Assembly: GCA_030153485.1 (NCBI GenBank)
Contig: JAGUQX010000007.1
Coordinates: forward strand, 153,961 to 217,960
DNA: 64,000 nucleotides
Direction: 5' to 3'
Origin: Oscillospiraceae bacterium
Lineage (GTDB): Bacteria; Bacillota; Clostridia; Oscillospirales; Ruminococcaceae
The notes beneath the pieces were generated by a model. The model was not told the origin of the DNA. It worked only from the letters and a program-made list of their open reading frames with translations, and ran no database searches. Position numbers and translations under genes: made by a program. Positions 51,072 to 60,941 of the stretch are shown here, piece after piece; the first letter of the stretch is position 1; each line of letters begins with the position of its first letter.

Positions 51072-52268
51072 TTAGTTTATTGCACTAACTACTCCTGATC
51101 CAACTGTACGTCCGCCTTCACGAATAGCAAAACGTAATCCCTCTTCAATAGCTATAGGTGTAATTAATTCAACTTTAATTTCAACATTATCACCAGGCAT
51201 ACACATTTCAACTCCATCAGCTAAAGTAATGACACCTGTAACATCTGTTGTTCTAAAGAAAAATTGAGGTCTATAATTATTTAAGAATGGAGTATGACGT
51301 CCGCCCTCTTCTTTTTTAAGAACATAAACTTGACCTGTAAATTTAGTATGCGGGTTTATTGTTCCTGGTTTACATAAAACTTGACCACGTTGTATATCTT
51401 CACGTTGAACCCCACGTAATAAAGCACCTATGTTGTCCCCTGCTTCAGCATAATCAAGAATTTTTCTAAACATTTCTATACCTGTAACAACAGTTTTTGG
51501 TCTCTCATCTGATAAACCAATAATTTCAATCTCATCACCAGTATTTAATTGGCCTCTTTCAACTCTACCTGTAGCAACAGTTCCTCTACCTGTAATTGTA
51601 AAAACATCTTCAACAGGCATGATAAAAGGTAAATCTGATTTACGTTCAGGAGTTGGAATAAAGGAATCAACATTTTTCATAAGCTCTATTAATGGAGCAT
51701 ATGCTGGATTTGATATCTCGTTATCCGCTTCTAATGCTTTTAGTCCAGACCCTCTAACTATAGGCGTATCATCTCCTGGAAAATCGTATTCATTTAAAAG
51801 ATCACGAATTTCCATTTCAACTAAATCTAGTAATTCTGGATCATCAACTTGATCACATTTATTCATAAATACTACCATGTGAGGAACTCCAACTTGACGT
51901 GATAGAAGAATATGCTCACGAGTTTGTGGCATAGGTCCATCAGAAGCAGAAACAACTAATATAGCTCCATCCATCTGTGCTGCACCAGTAATCATATTCT
52001 TAACATAGTCAGCATGTCCAGGACAGTCAACATGAGCATAATGACGAGCTTCAGTTTCATACTCGACATGAGCTGTATTAATAGTAATTCCTCTTTCTCT
52101 TTCCTCTGGCGCCTTATCAATCATATCATATGCCATATACTCTGCATTTCCTTGAATACCTAGTGTTTTTGTGATTGCAGCAGTAAGAGTTGTTTTACCA
52201 TGGTCAACGTGACCTATTGTTCCAATGTTAACATGTGGTTTATTTCGTTCAAATTTAGCCTTTGCCAT
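51072..52268 (-). CDS. tuf: Elongation factor Tu
   Basis: Delivers aminoacyl-tRNA to the ribosome. The 398 residues show [15 protein letters not shown] (G1), [29 protein letters not shown] (G3), NKCDQVDD (G4), and the tail GVVSAIN. Last gene of the str operon, 56 bases after fusA. Codon use is more G+C-rich than its neighbours, as for highly expressed genes. Confidence 0.98.
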   Translation of the reverse strand: MAKAKFERNKPHVNIGTIGHVDHGKTTLTAAITKTLGIQGNAEYMAYDMIDKAPEERERGITINTAHVEYETEARHYAHVDCPGHADYVKNMITGAAQMDGAILVVSASDGPMPQTREHILLSRQVGVPHMVVFMNKCDQVDDPELLDLVEMEIRDLLNEYDFPGDDTPIVRGSGLKALEADNEISNPAYAPLIELMKNVDSFIPTPERKSDLPFIMPVEDVFTITGRGTVATGRVERGQLNTGDEIEIIGLSDERPKTVVTGIEMFRKILDYAEAGDNIGALLRGVQREDIQRGQVLCKPGTINPHTKFTGQVYVLKKEEGGRHTPFLNNYRPQFFFRTTDVTGVITLADGVEMCMPGDNVEIKVELITPIAIEEGLRFAIREGGRTVGSGVVSAIN

Positions 52269-52324
52269 TATAAATTCCTCCTGTTTTTCATAAATTAACT
52301 AATTTATTTAATTACAAAAAATTA

Positions 52325-54403
52325 TTAATTTTTTGTTCTTGAAGTCATAATATCATCAGCAATAGATTTTGGTACATTTACATAATGACTTGGTTCCATA
52401 GAATACTGACCTCTACCTTGAGTTCTAGATCGGAGATTGTTTGAATATCCAAACATTTCTGAAAGTGGGACAAAAGCATTTATTTGTTGTGCTCCAGATC
52501 TTGTTTCCATACCTTGTATCTGTCCACGTCTAGAATTTAAATCTCCTATAACATCACCCATATAATCATCGGGAACTATTACAACAACTTTCATAATAGG
52601 CTCCAAAATTACTGGATTAGATTTTCTCATAGCTTCTTTAAAAGCCATAGATCCTGCTATTTTAAATGCCATTTCAGAGGAATCCACATCATGATAAGAA
52701 CCATCATAAAGTTCAACTTTAACATCTACAACCTGATAGCCAGCAAGAATTCCCGCTTGCATAGCACCTTTTATCCCCGCATCAACTGCTGGAATATATT
52801 CTCTAGGTACAGATCCTCCAGTTACTTTATTTATAAATTCGTATCCTTTGCCGGATTCATTAGGAGATACTCTGATTTTTACATGTCCATACTGACCTTT
52901 ACCACCAGATTGTTTTGCATATTTATGATCAACATCAGCATTTGATGTAATTGTTTCTTTATATGAAACTTGTGGATTACCTACATTTGCCTCTACTTTA
53001 AATTCTCTTAATAATCTGTCAACAATAATTTCTAAATGAAGTTCACCCATACCAGCAATTATTGTTTGTCCCGTTTCTTCATCTGTATAAGTTTTAAAAG
53101 TAGGATCTTCTTCAGCAAGTTTTGAAAGACCAACACCCATTTTTTCTTGTCCAGCTTTTGTTTTAGGTTCAATAGCAAGACTTATTACAGGCTCAGGAAA
53201 TTCCATGGATTCAAGAATAATTGGATATTTACCATCACATAAAGTATCCCCTGTTCCAGTATTTTTCAAGCCTACAGCTGCTGCTATATCTCCGCAATAA
53301 CAAGTTTCTATGTCTTGTCTATGGTTTGCGTGCATTTGAAGTATACGACCCATACGCTCAGAATTATCTTTTGTAGAATTATAAACAGTTGTTCCTGCAT
53401 TTACAAAACCTGAATAAACTCTAAAAAAGCATAATTTTCCAACAAAAGGATCTGTAGCTATTTTAAAAGCTAAAGCAGAGAAAGCTTCCGTATCAGAAGA
53501 AGGTCTAACTTCTGACTCTCCAGTTTCTGGATTTACACCTGTAATAGCAGCAACATCTACAGGAGATGGCATATAATCTATTACTGCATCAAGTAATTTT
53601 TGAACACCTTTATTTTTATAAGATGTTCCGCAAACAACTGGAATCATAGTATTATTTAAAGTATTTAATCTAATACCTCTTTTAATTTCATCAGTTGTAA
53701 ATTCTTTACCATCAAGGTATTTCATCATAAGATCCTCATCAGCTTCAGCAACTACTTCTAGCAATTTGGATCTATATTCTTCAGCTATCTCTTTAAGATA
53801 TTCAGGAATATCTACAATTTCCATGTCTTGACCAAGATCATCTTTATATATAGTTGCGTTCATATCTACTAGATCAACTATACCTTTAAACTCATCTTCC
53901 GCACCTATAGGTAATTGTATTGGTACAGCATTACATTTTAGTCTATCTTTCATCATAGAGACAACATTTAAAAAATCTGCGCCCATTATATCCATTTTAT
54001 TTACATATGCCATTCTAGGAACATGATATTTATCAGCTTGTCTCCAAACAGTTTCAGACTGTGGTTCAACTCCACCTTTTGCACAAAAAACCGTAACAGA
54101 TCCATCAAGAACACGTAAAGATCTTTCAACTTCAACAGTAAAATCAACATGACCTGGTGTATCTATTATATTTATACGATGGTCTTGCCAAAAAGTTGTA
54201 GTCGCAGCAGAAGTAATCGTTATACCTCTCTCTTGTTCTTGTTCCATCCAGTCCATTGTAGCTGCACCTTCATGAACTTCTCCTATTTTGTGGGTGATAC
54301 CAGTATAAAACAAAATTCTTTCCGTTGTAGTTGTTTTTCCAGCATCAATATGAGCCATTATACCAATATTACGAGTTTTCTCTAATAATACGTCTCTTGG
54401 CAT
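52325..54403 (-). CDS. fusA: Elongation factor G
   Basis: Translocase GTPase of 692 residues: [15 protein letters not shown] (G1), [24 protein letters not shown] (G3), NKMDIMG (G4), and the domain IV loop region [12 protein letters not shown]. Third gene of rpsL-rpsG-fusA-tuf. RBS is AAGGAGG. Confidence 0.98.
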   Translation of the reverse strand: MPRDVLLEKTRNIGIMAHIDAGKTTTTERILFYTGITHKIGEVHEGAATMDWMEQEQERGITITSAATTTFWQDHRINIIDTPGHVDFTVEVERSLRVLDGSVTVFCAKGGVEPQSETVWRQADKYHVPRMAYVNKMDIMGADFLNVVSMMKDRLKCNAVPIQLPIGAEDEFKGIVDLVDMNATIYKDDLGQDMEIVDIPEYLKEIAEEYRSKLLEVVAEADEDLMMKYLDGKEFTTDEIKRGIRLNTLNNTMIPVVCGTSYKNKGVQKLLDAVIDYMPSPVDVAAITGVNPETGESEVRPSSDTEAFSALAFKIATDPFVGKLCFFRVYSGFVNAGTTVYNSTKDNSERMGRILQMHANHRQDIETCYCGDIAAAVGLKNTGTGDTLCDGKYPIILESMEFPEPVISLAIEPKTKAGQEKMGVGLSKLAEEDPTFKTYTDEETGQTIIAGMGELHLEIIVDRLLREFKVEANVGNPQVSYKETITSNADVDHKYAKQSGGKGQYGHVKIRVSPNESGKGYEFINKVTGGSVPREYIPAVDAGIKGAMQAGILAGYQVVDVKVELYDGSYHDVDSSEMAFKIAGSMAFKEAMRKSNPVILEPIMKVVVIVPDDYMGDVIGDLNSRRGQIQGMETRSGAQQINAFVPLSEMFGYSNNLRSRTQGRGQYSMEPSHYVNVPKSIADDIMTSRTKN

Positions 54404-54440
54404 AACTTCCTCCTTAAATTATATAAATTATATAAATATA

Positions 54441-54911
54441 TTACCATCTATAATGTGCAAAAGCTTTATTTGCTTCAGCCATTTTATGTGTATCTTCACG
54501 TTTTTTAAATGCAGCACCACTATTGTTTAAAGCATCTAAAATTTCATTAGAAAGTCTTTCAACCATAGTTTTTTCGCTTCTTTTACGAGCATATAGAGTC
54601 AACCATCTTAAACCTAATGTTTCTCTTCTTTCAGGTCTAACTTCCATAGGAACTTGATAAGTTGCTCCTCCAACTCTTCTAGCTTTAACCTCTAAAACAG
54701 GCATTATATTCTCTAAAGATTCAGTAAACATTTCTAAAGCGCTTTTACCTGTTTTTTCTGATATTATATCAAATGCACCGTACACAATTTTTTGTGAAAC
54801 GCCCCTTTTACCATCATACATAATACTGTTTATAAGCCTAGTAACAAGTTTAGAGTTGTAAATAGGATCTGCTAAAACATCTCTTTTATTAATCTGACCT
54901 CTTCTTGGCAT
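54441..54911 (-). CDS. rpsG: Ribosomal protein uS7
   Basis: A 156-residue small-subunit protein beginning [20 protein letters not shown] at ATG 54911, chosen over an upstream ATG because GAAGGGAGG lies just before it. [21 protein letters not shown] and the tail [12 protein letters not shown] are diagnostic. Spaced 125 bases from the rpsL stop, unusually wide for this operon. Confidence 0.97.
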   Translation of the reverse strand: MPRRGQINKRDVLADPIYNSKLVTRLINSIMYDGKRGVSQKIVYGAFDIISEKTGKSALEMFTESLENIMPVLEVKARRVGGATYQVPMEVRPERRETLGLRWLTLYARKRSEKTMVERLSNEILDALNNSGAAFKKREDTHKMAEANKAFAHYRW

Positions 54912-55036
54912 CTCGCTTCCCTCCTTCATAAAATAATGATATCGACGGTACTCGAAAGTATATAAATAACCCTCGTTTCCAATAAAGTCATTATAAAATA
55001 TTATAATTCCTAATCTATTGGACGGATAGTTTTATT

Positions 55037-55462
55037 CTACTTAGGTGCACCAGCCTTAGGTTTTTTTGAACCATATTTAGAACGACTTTGCATTCTTTGA
55101 GCAACACCTTGTGAATCAAGTGAACCCCTAATAATATGATAACGAACTCCTGGAAGGTCTTTTACACGTCCTCCTCTTATAAGAACAACACTATGTTCTT
55201 GAAGGTTGTGTCCTATCCCAGGAATATAAGCACTAACTTCTATTCCGTTTGTAAGTCTAACTCTTGCAACTTTACGTAAAGCAGAGTTAGGTTTTTTTGG
55301 AGTCATAGTTCTAACAGCTGTGCAAACACCACGTTTTTGAGGTGAACTTTGGTCTGTTGCTGTTTTCTTTAAAGAGTTAAATCCTTTTAAAAGAGCAGGT
55401 GCTGTAGATTTTTTCTTAATAACTTTTCGTCCTTTTCTAACTAGCTGGTTAAATGTAGGCAT
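55037..55462 (-). CDS. rpsL: Ribosomal protein uS12
   Basis: Decoding-centre protein of 141 residues, starting [13 protein letters not shown] at ATG 55462 with AAAGGAGA upstream. It shows [39 protein letters not shown] and the [13 protein letters not shown] segment. The streptomycin-relevant PKKPNS lysine is present, the sensitive-type sequence. First gene of the str operon; rpoBC does not precede it here. Confidence 0.97.
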   Translation of the reverse strand: MPTFNQLVRKGRKVIKKKSTAPALLKGFNSLKKTATDQSSPQKRGVCTAVRTMTPKKPNSALRKVARVRLTNGIEVSAYIPGIGHNLQEHSVVLIRGGRVKDLPGVRYHIIRGSLDSQGVAQRMQSRSKYGSKKPKAGAPK

Positions 55463-55509
55463 ATTAAATCTCCTTTCTTCAAAAATCGCCATAGATTAAA
55501 AATACAACA

Positions 55510-55548
55510 TGACATATTAATTTTATCACTTAAAAATTAATATGTCAA
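55510..55548 (-). promoter_or_regulatory. rpsL promoter embedded in a 15-bp inverted repeat
   Basis: Minus strand TTGACA (55548-55543), 17 bases, TAAAAT (55525-55520): a strong promoter. The same bases form a perfect inverted repeat, TGACATATTAATTTT (55510-55524) and its complement (55533-55547), with an 8-base loop. It may also act as the transcription stop for the upstream MATE gene (stop 55560). Confidence 0.75.
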
Positions 55549-55559
55549 TATATTTTTAT

Positions 55560-56930
55560 CTACTTATCACTATGTGTTAGATCTTTTATCCATCCAGTTC
55601 CTCTTGTTTTTATAAAGCATATAATTGGTTTTATAACTTCATCTATTTTCATCATTCCATATACAATTGGAATAGGTAGTTTAAATACAAAAGCTCCTAA
55701 ACTAGAAAGAGGGATAGAAACACACCATATAACAATTAGTTCTAATATAAAACTAAACTTTGAATTTCCAGAACCTCTTAGAATTCCTATCATATAGGTT
55801 GCAGCTATAGATTGAAAAAACACTACAAAACAAGCTACAAACATCTGTTCTTTAGCCAAAATTTTTGTGCTTTCTGGTACATTATAAAACATAACGGCAT
55901 AGTCTCTAATAAAAAATATTACTAAAGCTCCAACAAGTCCAACTAATATAGATATTTTAAAAAGTTTTTTGCTCCTATTTTTTGCTAGATCATATCTATT
56001 TTCTCCTATAGCTTTTCCAACAAGTACGGCAGCAGCATTTGCTATACCAAATATAATAACTGTTGCCATCTGTATAACTATATTTGTTATTGAGTTTGCA
56101 GAAACAGCCTCTGCTCCCAATCTACCAAATATCATTGTTTGAAATGATATACCTAGAGACCAAGCTAATTCATTTAACGAAACTGGTAGACTATATTTAA
56201 AAAACTTTTTTAACATATACTTATTTATGTTTAAAAAATATCTTATCTTCATCTGCAATTTTTTATCTATAAAAAAAGCAAAAATTAAAACAATAATAAA
56301 CTCAACAATTCTAGCAACAACAGTTGCTATTGCTGCCCCTCTTATCCCCATTCTAGGAAATCCAAGATTTCCAAAAATCAATAACCAATTTATAATTATA
56401 TTTATTATTAATGTAACAAAGTTAACCAATACAGAAATCTTAACTATTTCTACACTTCGTATAGAACAAAGAAATGTATTAGTTATTCCATATAAAGAAT
56501 AACCTATTCCAATTATTCTTAAATATGAACCTCCAAGTTCTATTAATATTGGATCATTAGTATATATACTCATAACACCTTCGGCAAAAAAAACAGCAAA
56601 AAAAGAAAAAAACAATCCAATAATAAACGCTACTCTAACTGCTATAGATATAATATTTCTTATTGACTCCATATCTTTTTTGCCCCAATATTGAGAACAA
56701 AGAACAATTGCCCCTCCAGAAATTCCATATGTCAATATCATAAATATAAAAAATGGCTGATTTCCTAAGGAAGATGCAGAAAGTTCTGATTGACCCAAGG
56801 CACCTAGCATAACTGTATCTACCATATTTACCATAAATGAAATAAAATTTTGTATAGCAACTGGTATAGTTAACTTAAACATCATACTTATAAATTCTTC
56901 ATCTCTAACCTTCAAAGAATTCTTTTGCAT
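55560..56930 (-). CDS. MATE-family efflux transporter
   Basis: A 456-residue exporter with about twelve membrane segments, probably Na+ or H+ coupled. The start FKLTIPVAIQNFISFMVNMVDTVMLGALGQSELSASSL and the second-half repeat YSLPVSLNELAWSLGISFQTMIFGRLG are the MATE halves. Substrate unknown. It lies between the DivIVA-like gene and the str operon. Confidence 0.92.
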   Translation of the reverse strand: MQKNSLKVRDEEFISMMFKLTIPVAIQNFISFMVNMVDTVMLGALGQSELSASSLGNQPFFIFMILTYGISGGAIVLCSQYWGKKDMESIRNIISIAVRVAFIIGLFFSFFAVFFAEGVMSIYTNDPILIELGGSYLRIIGIGYSLYGITNTFLCSIRSVEIVKISVLVNFVTLIINIIINWLLIFGNLGFPRMGIRGAAIATVVARIVEFIIVLIFAFFIDKKLQMKIRYFLNINKYMLKKFFKYSLPVSLNELAWSLGISFQTMIFGRLGAEAVSANSITNIVIQMATVIIFGIANAAAVLVGKAIGENRYDLAKNRSKKLFKISILVGLVGALVIFFIRDYAVMFYNVPESTKILAKEQMFVACFVVFFQSIAATYMIGILRGSGNSKFSFILELIVIWCVSIPLSSLGAFVFKLPIPIVYGMMKIDEVIKPIICFIKTRGTGWIKDLTHSDK

Positions 56931-56953
56931 ATATATACATACCCCTTATAATC

Positions 56954-57586
56954 TTATTTATTTTCAAGATACTTAAGCGTAATAGTATCTATTCTTTTTC
57001 CAAGGGTGCATATATTATCATCTACAGAAATAAAGGTTTTTTTAAAAATATCCCTACATCCTTTTAACTCTTCCATCATAATCTTATATTCATCCCTAAT
57101 ATTAGCAATAACTTTTTCTGATTGAACCTTTTGTTGTTCTACTTTTCTTATTGCAATTTCTTGTATTTTTTTAGCACTATCATGAGCATCATATATAATT
57201 TTTTCAGCGGTGGTTCTACCATCTCCTAAAATTTCTTCTACTTTATTTATCATAGAATCATATTTTTTTGATTTATCTCTATACATTTGTATTTTTATAT
57301 TTAAATCTTTATTATTCTTTTTAAGTAAATTTAGTTCACTTAAATCTACATTTATATTTTTACGATCTTCATCACAAGATATAATAGTTTTATCGCTTTT
57401 TTCCTTTTCCTCTAATTCTTTTATATATTCTTCTAATTCTGATATTTTTTTAGAAAACATATCATTTTTAGAATTAAATTCTAAGCACCTAGATTTATGC
57501 ATATCTTCTAAATTCTTTAAATAAATATCAACTTCCACTGGATTATAGCCACTTATCTTTTTTTTAAAATCATATTTTTCTGACAT
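56954..57586 (-). CDS. DivIVA-like coiled-coil protein
   Basis: A 210-residue protein whose first 30 residues, KYDFKKKISGYNPVEVDIYLKNLE, match the DivIVA-type membrane-curvature N-terminal domain (F-x-x-x-x-x-GYxxxEVDxFL). The rest is nearly all coiled coil (ELEEYIKELEEKEK, GRTTAEKIIYDAHDSAKKIQ). It probably sits at poles or septum as a scaffold. No ftsZ or ylm genes are nearby, so it is not the cell-division cluster copy. Confidence 0.75.
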   Translation of the reverse strand: MSEKYDFKKKISGYNPVEVDIYLKNLEDMHKSRCLEFNSKNDMFSKKISELEEYIKELEEKEKSDKTIISCDEDRKNINVDLSELNLLKKNNKDLNIKIQMYRDKSKKYDSMINKVEEILGDGRTTAEKIIYDAHDSAKKIQEIAIRKVEQQKVQSEKVIANIRDEYKIMMEELKGCRDIFKKTFISVDDNICTLGKRIDTITLKYLENK

Positions 57587-57679
57587 AAAATTACCTGCTT
57601 TTCAAAAAATTTATAATATACTTTAGTATTCATTATTTTATCATAGCAAAAAATATATGTAAACAATATTAAATATTTT

Positions 57680-59452
57680 TTATTTTGGAAATAAAGGAAT
57701 AAATTTTTTATTTAAAACATCTATTAAACCTTTATCCGAAAATTTAACCTCTGGAATAACAGGTAGAGCTAATGTTACAATTCTTAATAACGGATTTTTC
57801 ATCTCTGTTATTCCAAACTCCATTAAAATTTTTTTCATATTACTAATCTCTTTTGAGATAGACAAAGCATCTTTTTTAGACATTAAACCGCCTATAGGTA
57901 ATTTTATAATTTCTCTTAAATGTCCATCTATAGCTGCTGAAATTCCACCTCCAGATTCTAATATGCTTTCAATAATAACTTCTGCATCTATAAAATTATC
58001 ATAAACAATAGTTAAATTATGACAATCATGTGACACTGTTGAACCTATAGATCCCTTACTAATTCCAAAATTTCTAACTACTCCAACTGTAAAATTATTT
58101 TTTCCATATCTGTTAATTATACAAACAAATTTTAAATTATTATCATTAGATATATCTAAATAACCATCTTTAACATTCAAACTCTCTACAGATAATTTTG
58201 TTCTTGATGAAAATAAAGTTTCATACATCATAACATTTACAGTAATGGTTCCATTTTCTATCGGCGCCTTAATTCGAAGATTCTTTTTTTCAAAAAACTT
58301 AATATTTATACTATTTTTATCTTCTATATCATAATCTTTATTAGATATATTATCAATTAAAATTCCATCTTCAGAAACAAGATTACCATTAAAAAAAACA
58401 GCAAAAGCCCTTGGATTATTTAAGTCGGATATAATCTGCATGTCAGCAATATAACCTGGTGCAATAGCTCCTAAATTCTTTATTCCAACCTGTCTTGCGA
58501 CATTAAGTGTAGCACTTTTAATAGCATCTATATTATTCATACCCTCTTTTATTACAGAAGAAACAACATCGTTCATATGACCAATATTTAAAAGATCATC
58601 TGGCTCTCTATCATCTGTACATAATGTTATATTTTCAAAATATTTACTATCTTTTACACCCTCAAGTATGGCTTTTGCATTTTTTGAAATAGAACTTTCT
58701 CTAATATCTAGATACATACCATTTCTAAGTTTTTCTATAGCTTCTTTAGATGTTATAGTTTCATGGCAACTTTCAATTCCAGCAGCGATATAAGCAGCCA
58801 GATTTTTTCCTGTAAGCATTGGAGAATGACCCTGAATAAATAAATTATTATCATCAGCACAGTCTAAAATGTCATGAATTCTTTTATCTTTCTCAATAAC
58901 TCCAATAAAATCCATAACCTCTGCTAATCCAATAACTCTATCTAATTTTGATAACTGATCTATAACAATACTATCAAAAAAAGCTCCACTTTCTTCTAGA
59001 TTTAAAACAGATGGAATACATGATGGTATATGTATAAACTGCCTCATTGGTAAATTTTCTGAGCTGTTATACATATACATAAATCCATCTTTTCCAAAAA
59101 CATTGGATATTTCATGAGGATCAGTTATAACGGTTGTTGTTCCCCAAGGAATGACTGATTTTGCAAAATTTCTAGGTGTCAACATAGAGCTTTCAATATG
59201 TACATGTGAATCTATAAATCCGGGTATAATATAATTTCCTTTTCCATCATATATATTTTTAGATGGTTTTATTATACCTAGATTATCTGTCTGAACATCA
59301 ACAATTATTCCATTAAAAGAATAAACATTTACAGGATATATTTCACCTGTAAATAAATTTAATAAATTAACATTAATAATAACTAGATCATTTTCTATTT
59401 TTCCTAGACTAGCATCTATAATATTTAATCTATCTTTAACTTTTATCTTCAA
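57680..59452 (-). CDS. ade: Adenine deaminase
   Basis: Converts adenine to hypoxanthine and ammonia. The 590 residues have the amidohydrolase metal motif GFIDSHVHIESSMLTPRNF, TTTVITDPHEISNVFG, ESCHETITSKEA, CTDDREPDDLL and GIKNLGAIAPGYIADM. Normal length for bacterial ade. It lies 23 bases after the purine permease gene on the same strand, which makes a purine salvage unit. Confidence 0.95.
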   Translation of the reverse strand: MKIKVKDRLNIIDASLGKIENDLVIINVNLLNLFTGEIYPVNVYSFNGIIVDVQTDNLGIIKPSKNIYDGKGNYIIPGFIDSHVHIESSMLTPRNFAKSVIPWGTTTVITDPHEISNVFGKDGFMYMYNSSENLPMRQFIHIPSCIPSVLNLEESGAFFDSIVIDQLSKLDRVIGLAEVMDFIGVIEKDKRIHDILDCADDNNLFIQGHSPMLTGKNLAAYIAAGIESCHETITSKEAIEKLRNGMYLDIRESSISKNAKAILEGVKDSKYFENITLCTDDREPDDLLNIGHMNDVVSSVIKEGMNNIDAIKSATLNVARQVGIKNLGAIAPGYIADMQIISDLNNPRAFAVFFNGNLVSEDGILIDNISNKDYDIEDKNSINIKFFEKKNLRIKAPIENGTITVNVMMYETLFSSRTKLSVESLNVKDGYLDISNDNNLKFVCIINRYGKNNFTVGVVRNFGISKGSIGSTVSHDCHNLTIVYDNFIDAEVIIESILESGGGISAAIDGHLREIIKLPIGGLMSKKDALSISKEISNMKKILMEFGITEMKNPLLRIVTLALPVIPEVKFSDKGLIDVLNKKFIPLFPK

Positions 59453-59475
59453 TATAAACCTCCCAGATTTTATTT

Positions 59476-60798
59476 TTAAATTATAAAATATAAAATAAGT
59501 GGAATAGAAAGTATCAATAACCCTATATTTAAATCTTTAAATTTTCCTGTAGCTAATTTTACAAATACATAAGCAAGTATTCCTGCTGCAATACCCGTTG
59601 ACATAGATGCTGTAAATATAGTAAAAACTATTGTTATAAAAGGTCCAAAAGCTTCTGTAATATCAGAAAAATCTATTGAAGATAATTGTTGAATTAATAA
59701 ATAGCCTATATAAATTAATGCAGGTGCAGTTGCAAAACCAGGAACAATTAATGCAAGTGGAGAAAAGAATATAGTAAGTAAAAAAATTAAACCTGTTACA
59801 ACTGATGTAAATCCAGATCTTCCACCTGACTCAACTCCTGCAGATGACTCAACATAAGTTGTTACAACTGTACAACCCATACAACATCCACCAACAGTCG
59901 CTACAGAGTCAACAAGAAAAGATTTATCTATTCCTGGAAAATTTCCGTCTTTATCAGCAATTCCTAAGTTTGATCCCAACCCTATAACTGTACCAAGAGT
60001 AGAAAAGAAATCTCCAACAAACGCCGCAAATATTAGAGGAACCATCGCTACCGTTAATATTTGTGAAAAATCAAAACTAAAACTTATATTCTGCAAAGTG
60101 GAAAAGTCTGGAATAGAAAATATGCTTTGAGGTATAGTTGTTACACCTAGTGGTATTCCAATTATTGTTATAGAAATTATACTTATTAATATAGCGCCTT
60201 TAAATTTAAAATGATTAAGCACAACTATTATAAGAATACCAATTAATGAAAGTATAACTGGTATACTTTTAAAATTCCCCATTTCTATCCCAGAAGTGAA
60301 GTTTGAAATACCAGACTCTTTAAATCCTAAATAAACTAAAAAGAAGCCAATTCCTGCACCTATTGAAACTTTTACATTTTTAGGAATCAAATTAACTACT
60401 AAACTTCTAATGCCAAATATAGAAAGTATAACAAATATAATTCCTGATATACCAACTATAGACATAGCTGTTCCAAATGATATTTCACCTGATTGAATTA
60501 ATCCACCTAATAAAAAATTGACCCCCATAGCACATGAAAGCGCAAACGGTAAATTAGAATATATACCCATTATAATAGTAGTTATCCCACTTACAAAAGC
60601 ACACATAACTAATATTGCTTCTTTTGTTATCATAACACCGCTAGAATCAATAATAAATCCCTCTGATCCAACTATTGCAGATGGCTGTACAAAAAGAACA
60701 TATGCCATAGTAATAAATGTAGTTATCCCAGCTATAATTTCCGTTTTATAATTTGTTTTTTTTTCATCAAATTTAAAAAATTTTGATATATAATCCAA
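59476..60798 (-). CDS. NCS2-family purine permease (AzgA/PbuG-like)
   Basis: A 440-residue transporter with about twelve membrane segments. EIIAGITTFITMAYVLFVQPSAI, CMGCTVVTTYVESSAGVESGGRSGFTSVV and PALIYIGYLLI mark the AzgA/PbuG/PbuO hypoxanthine-guanine-adenine type. TTG at 60798 (M-D-Y-I-S-K-F-F-K-F) is preferred, with GGAGGAGA 7 bases upstream; an ATG at 60915 would add an unlike N-terminus. Paired with adenine deaminase. Confidence 0.92.
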   Translation of the reverse strand: MDYISKFFKFDEKKTNYKTEIIAGITTFITMAYVLFVQPSAIVGSEGFIIDSSGVMITKEAILVMCAFVSGITTIIMGIYSNLPFALSCAMGVNFLLGGLIQSGEISFGTAMSIVGISGIIFVILSIFGIRSLVVNLIPKNVKVSIGAGIGFFLVYLGFKESGISNFTSGIEMGNFKSIPVILSLIGILIIVVLNHFKFKGAILISIISITIIGIPLGVTTIPQSIFSIPDFSTLQNISFSFDFSQILTVAMVPLIFAAFVGDFFSTLGTVIGLGSNLGIADKDGNFPGIDKSFLVDSVATVGGCCMGCTVVTTYVESSAGVESGGRSGFTSVVTGLIFLLTIFFSPLALIVPGFATAPALIYIGYLLIQQLSSIDFSDITEAFGPFITIVFTIFTASMSTGIAAGILAYVFVKLATGKFKDLNIGLLILSIPLILYFII

Positions 60799-60902
60799 AA
60801 AAAATCTCCTCCAATTTAATTTAATATTATACATAAATGATATTAATATCATTATAGATAAACATATTAATATATTCAATACTTTTATTATTAAATAATA
60901 AA

Positions 60903-60938
60903 AAATTGCTTGCAAATAAAATTATTTGCAAGCAATTT
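60903..60938 (-). terminator. Terminator after the ABC permease gene
   Basis: Perfect 17-bp stem AAATTGCTTGCAAATAA and complement, loop 2-4 bases, A-rich and T-rich flanks; 4 bases beyond the ABC permease stop. Confidence 0.85.
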
Positions 60939-60941
60939 AAA

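Noticed and set aside
60799-60902. Purine riboswitch before the purine permease
   Set aside because: No conserved three-way-junction sequence (TATA...GTTTCTAC) found in the gap.
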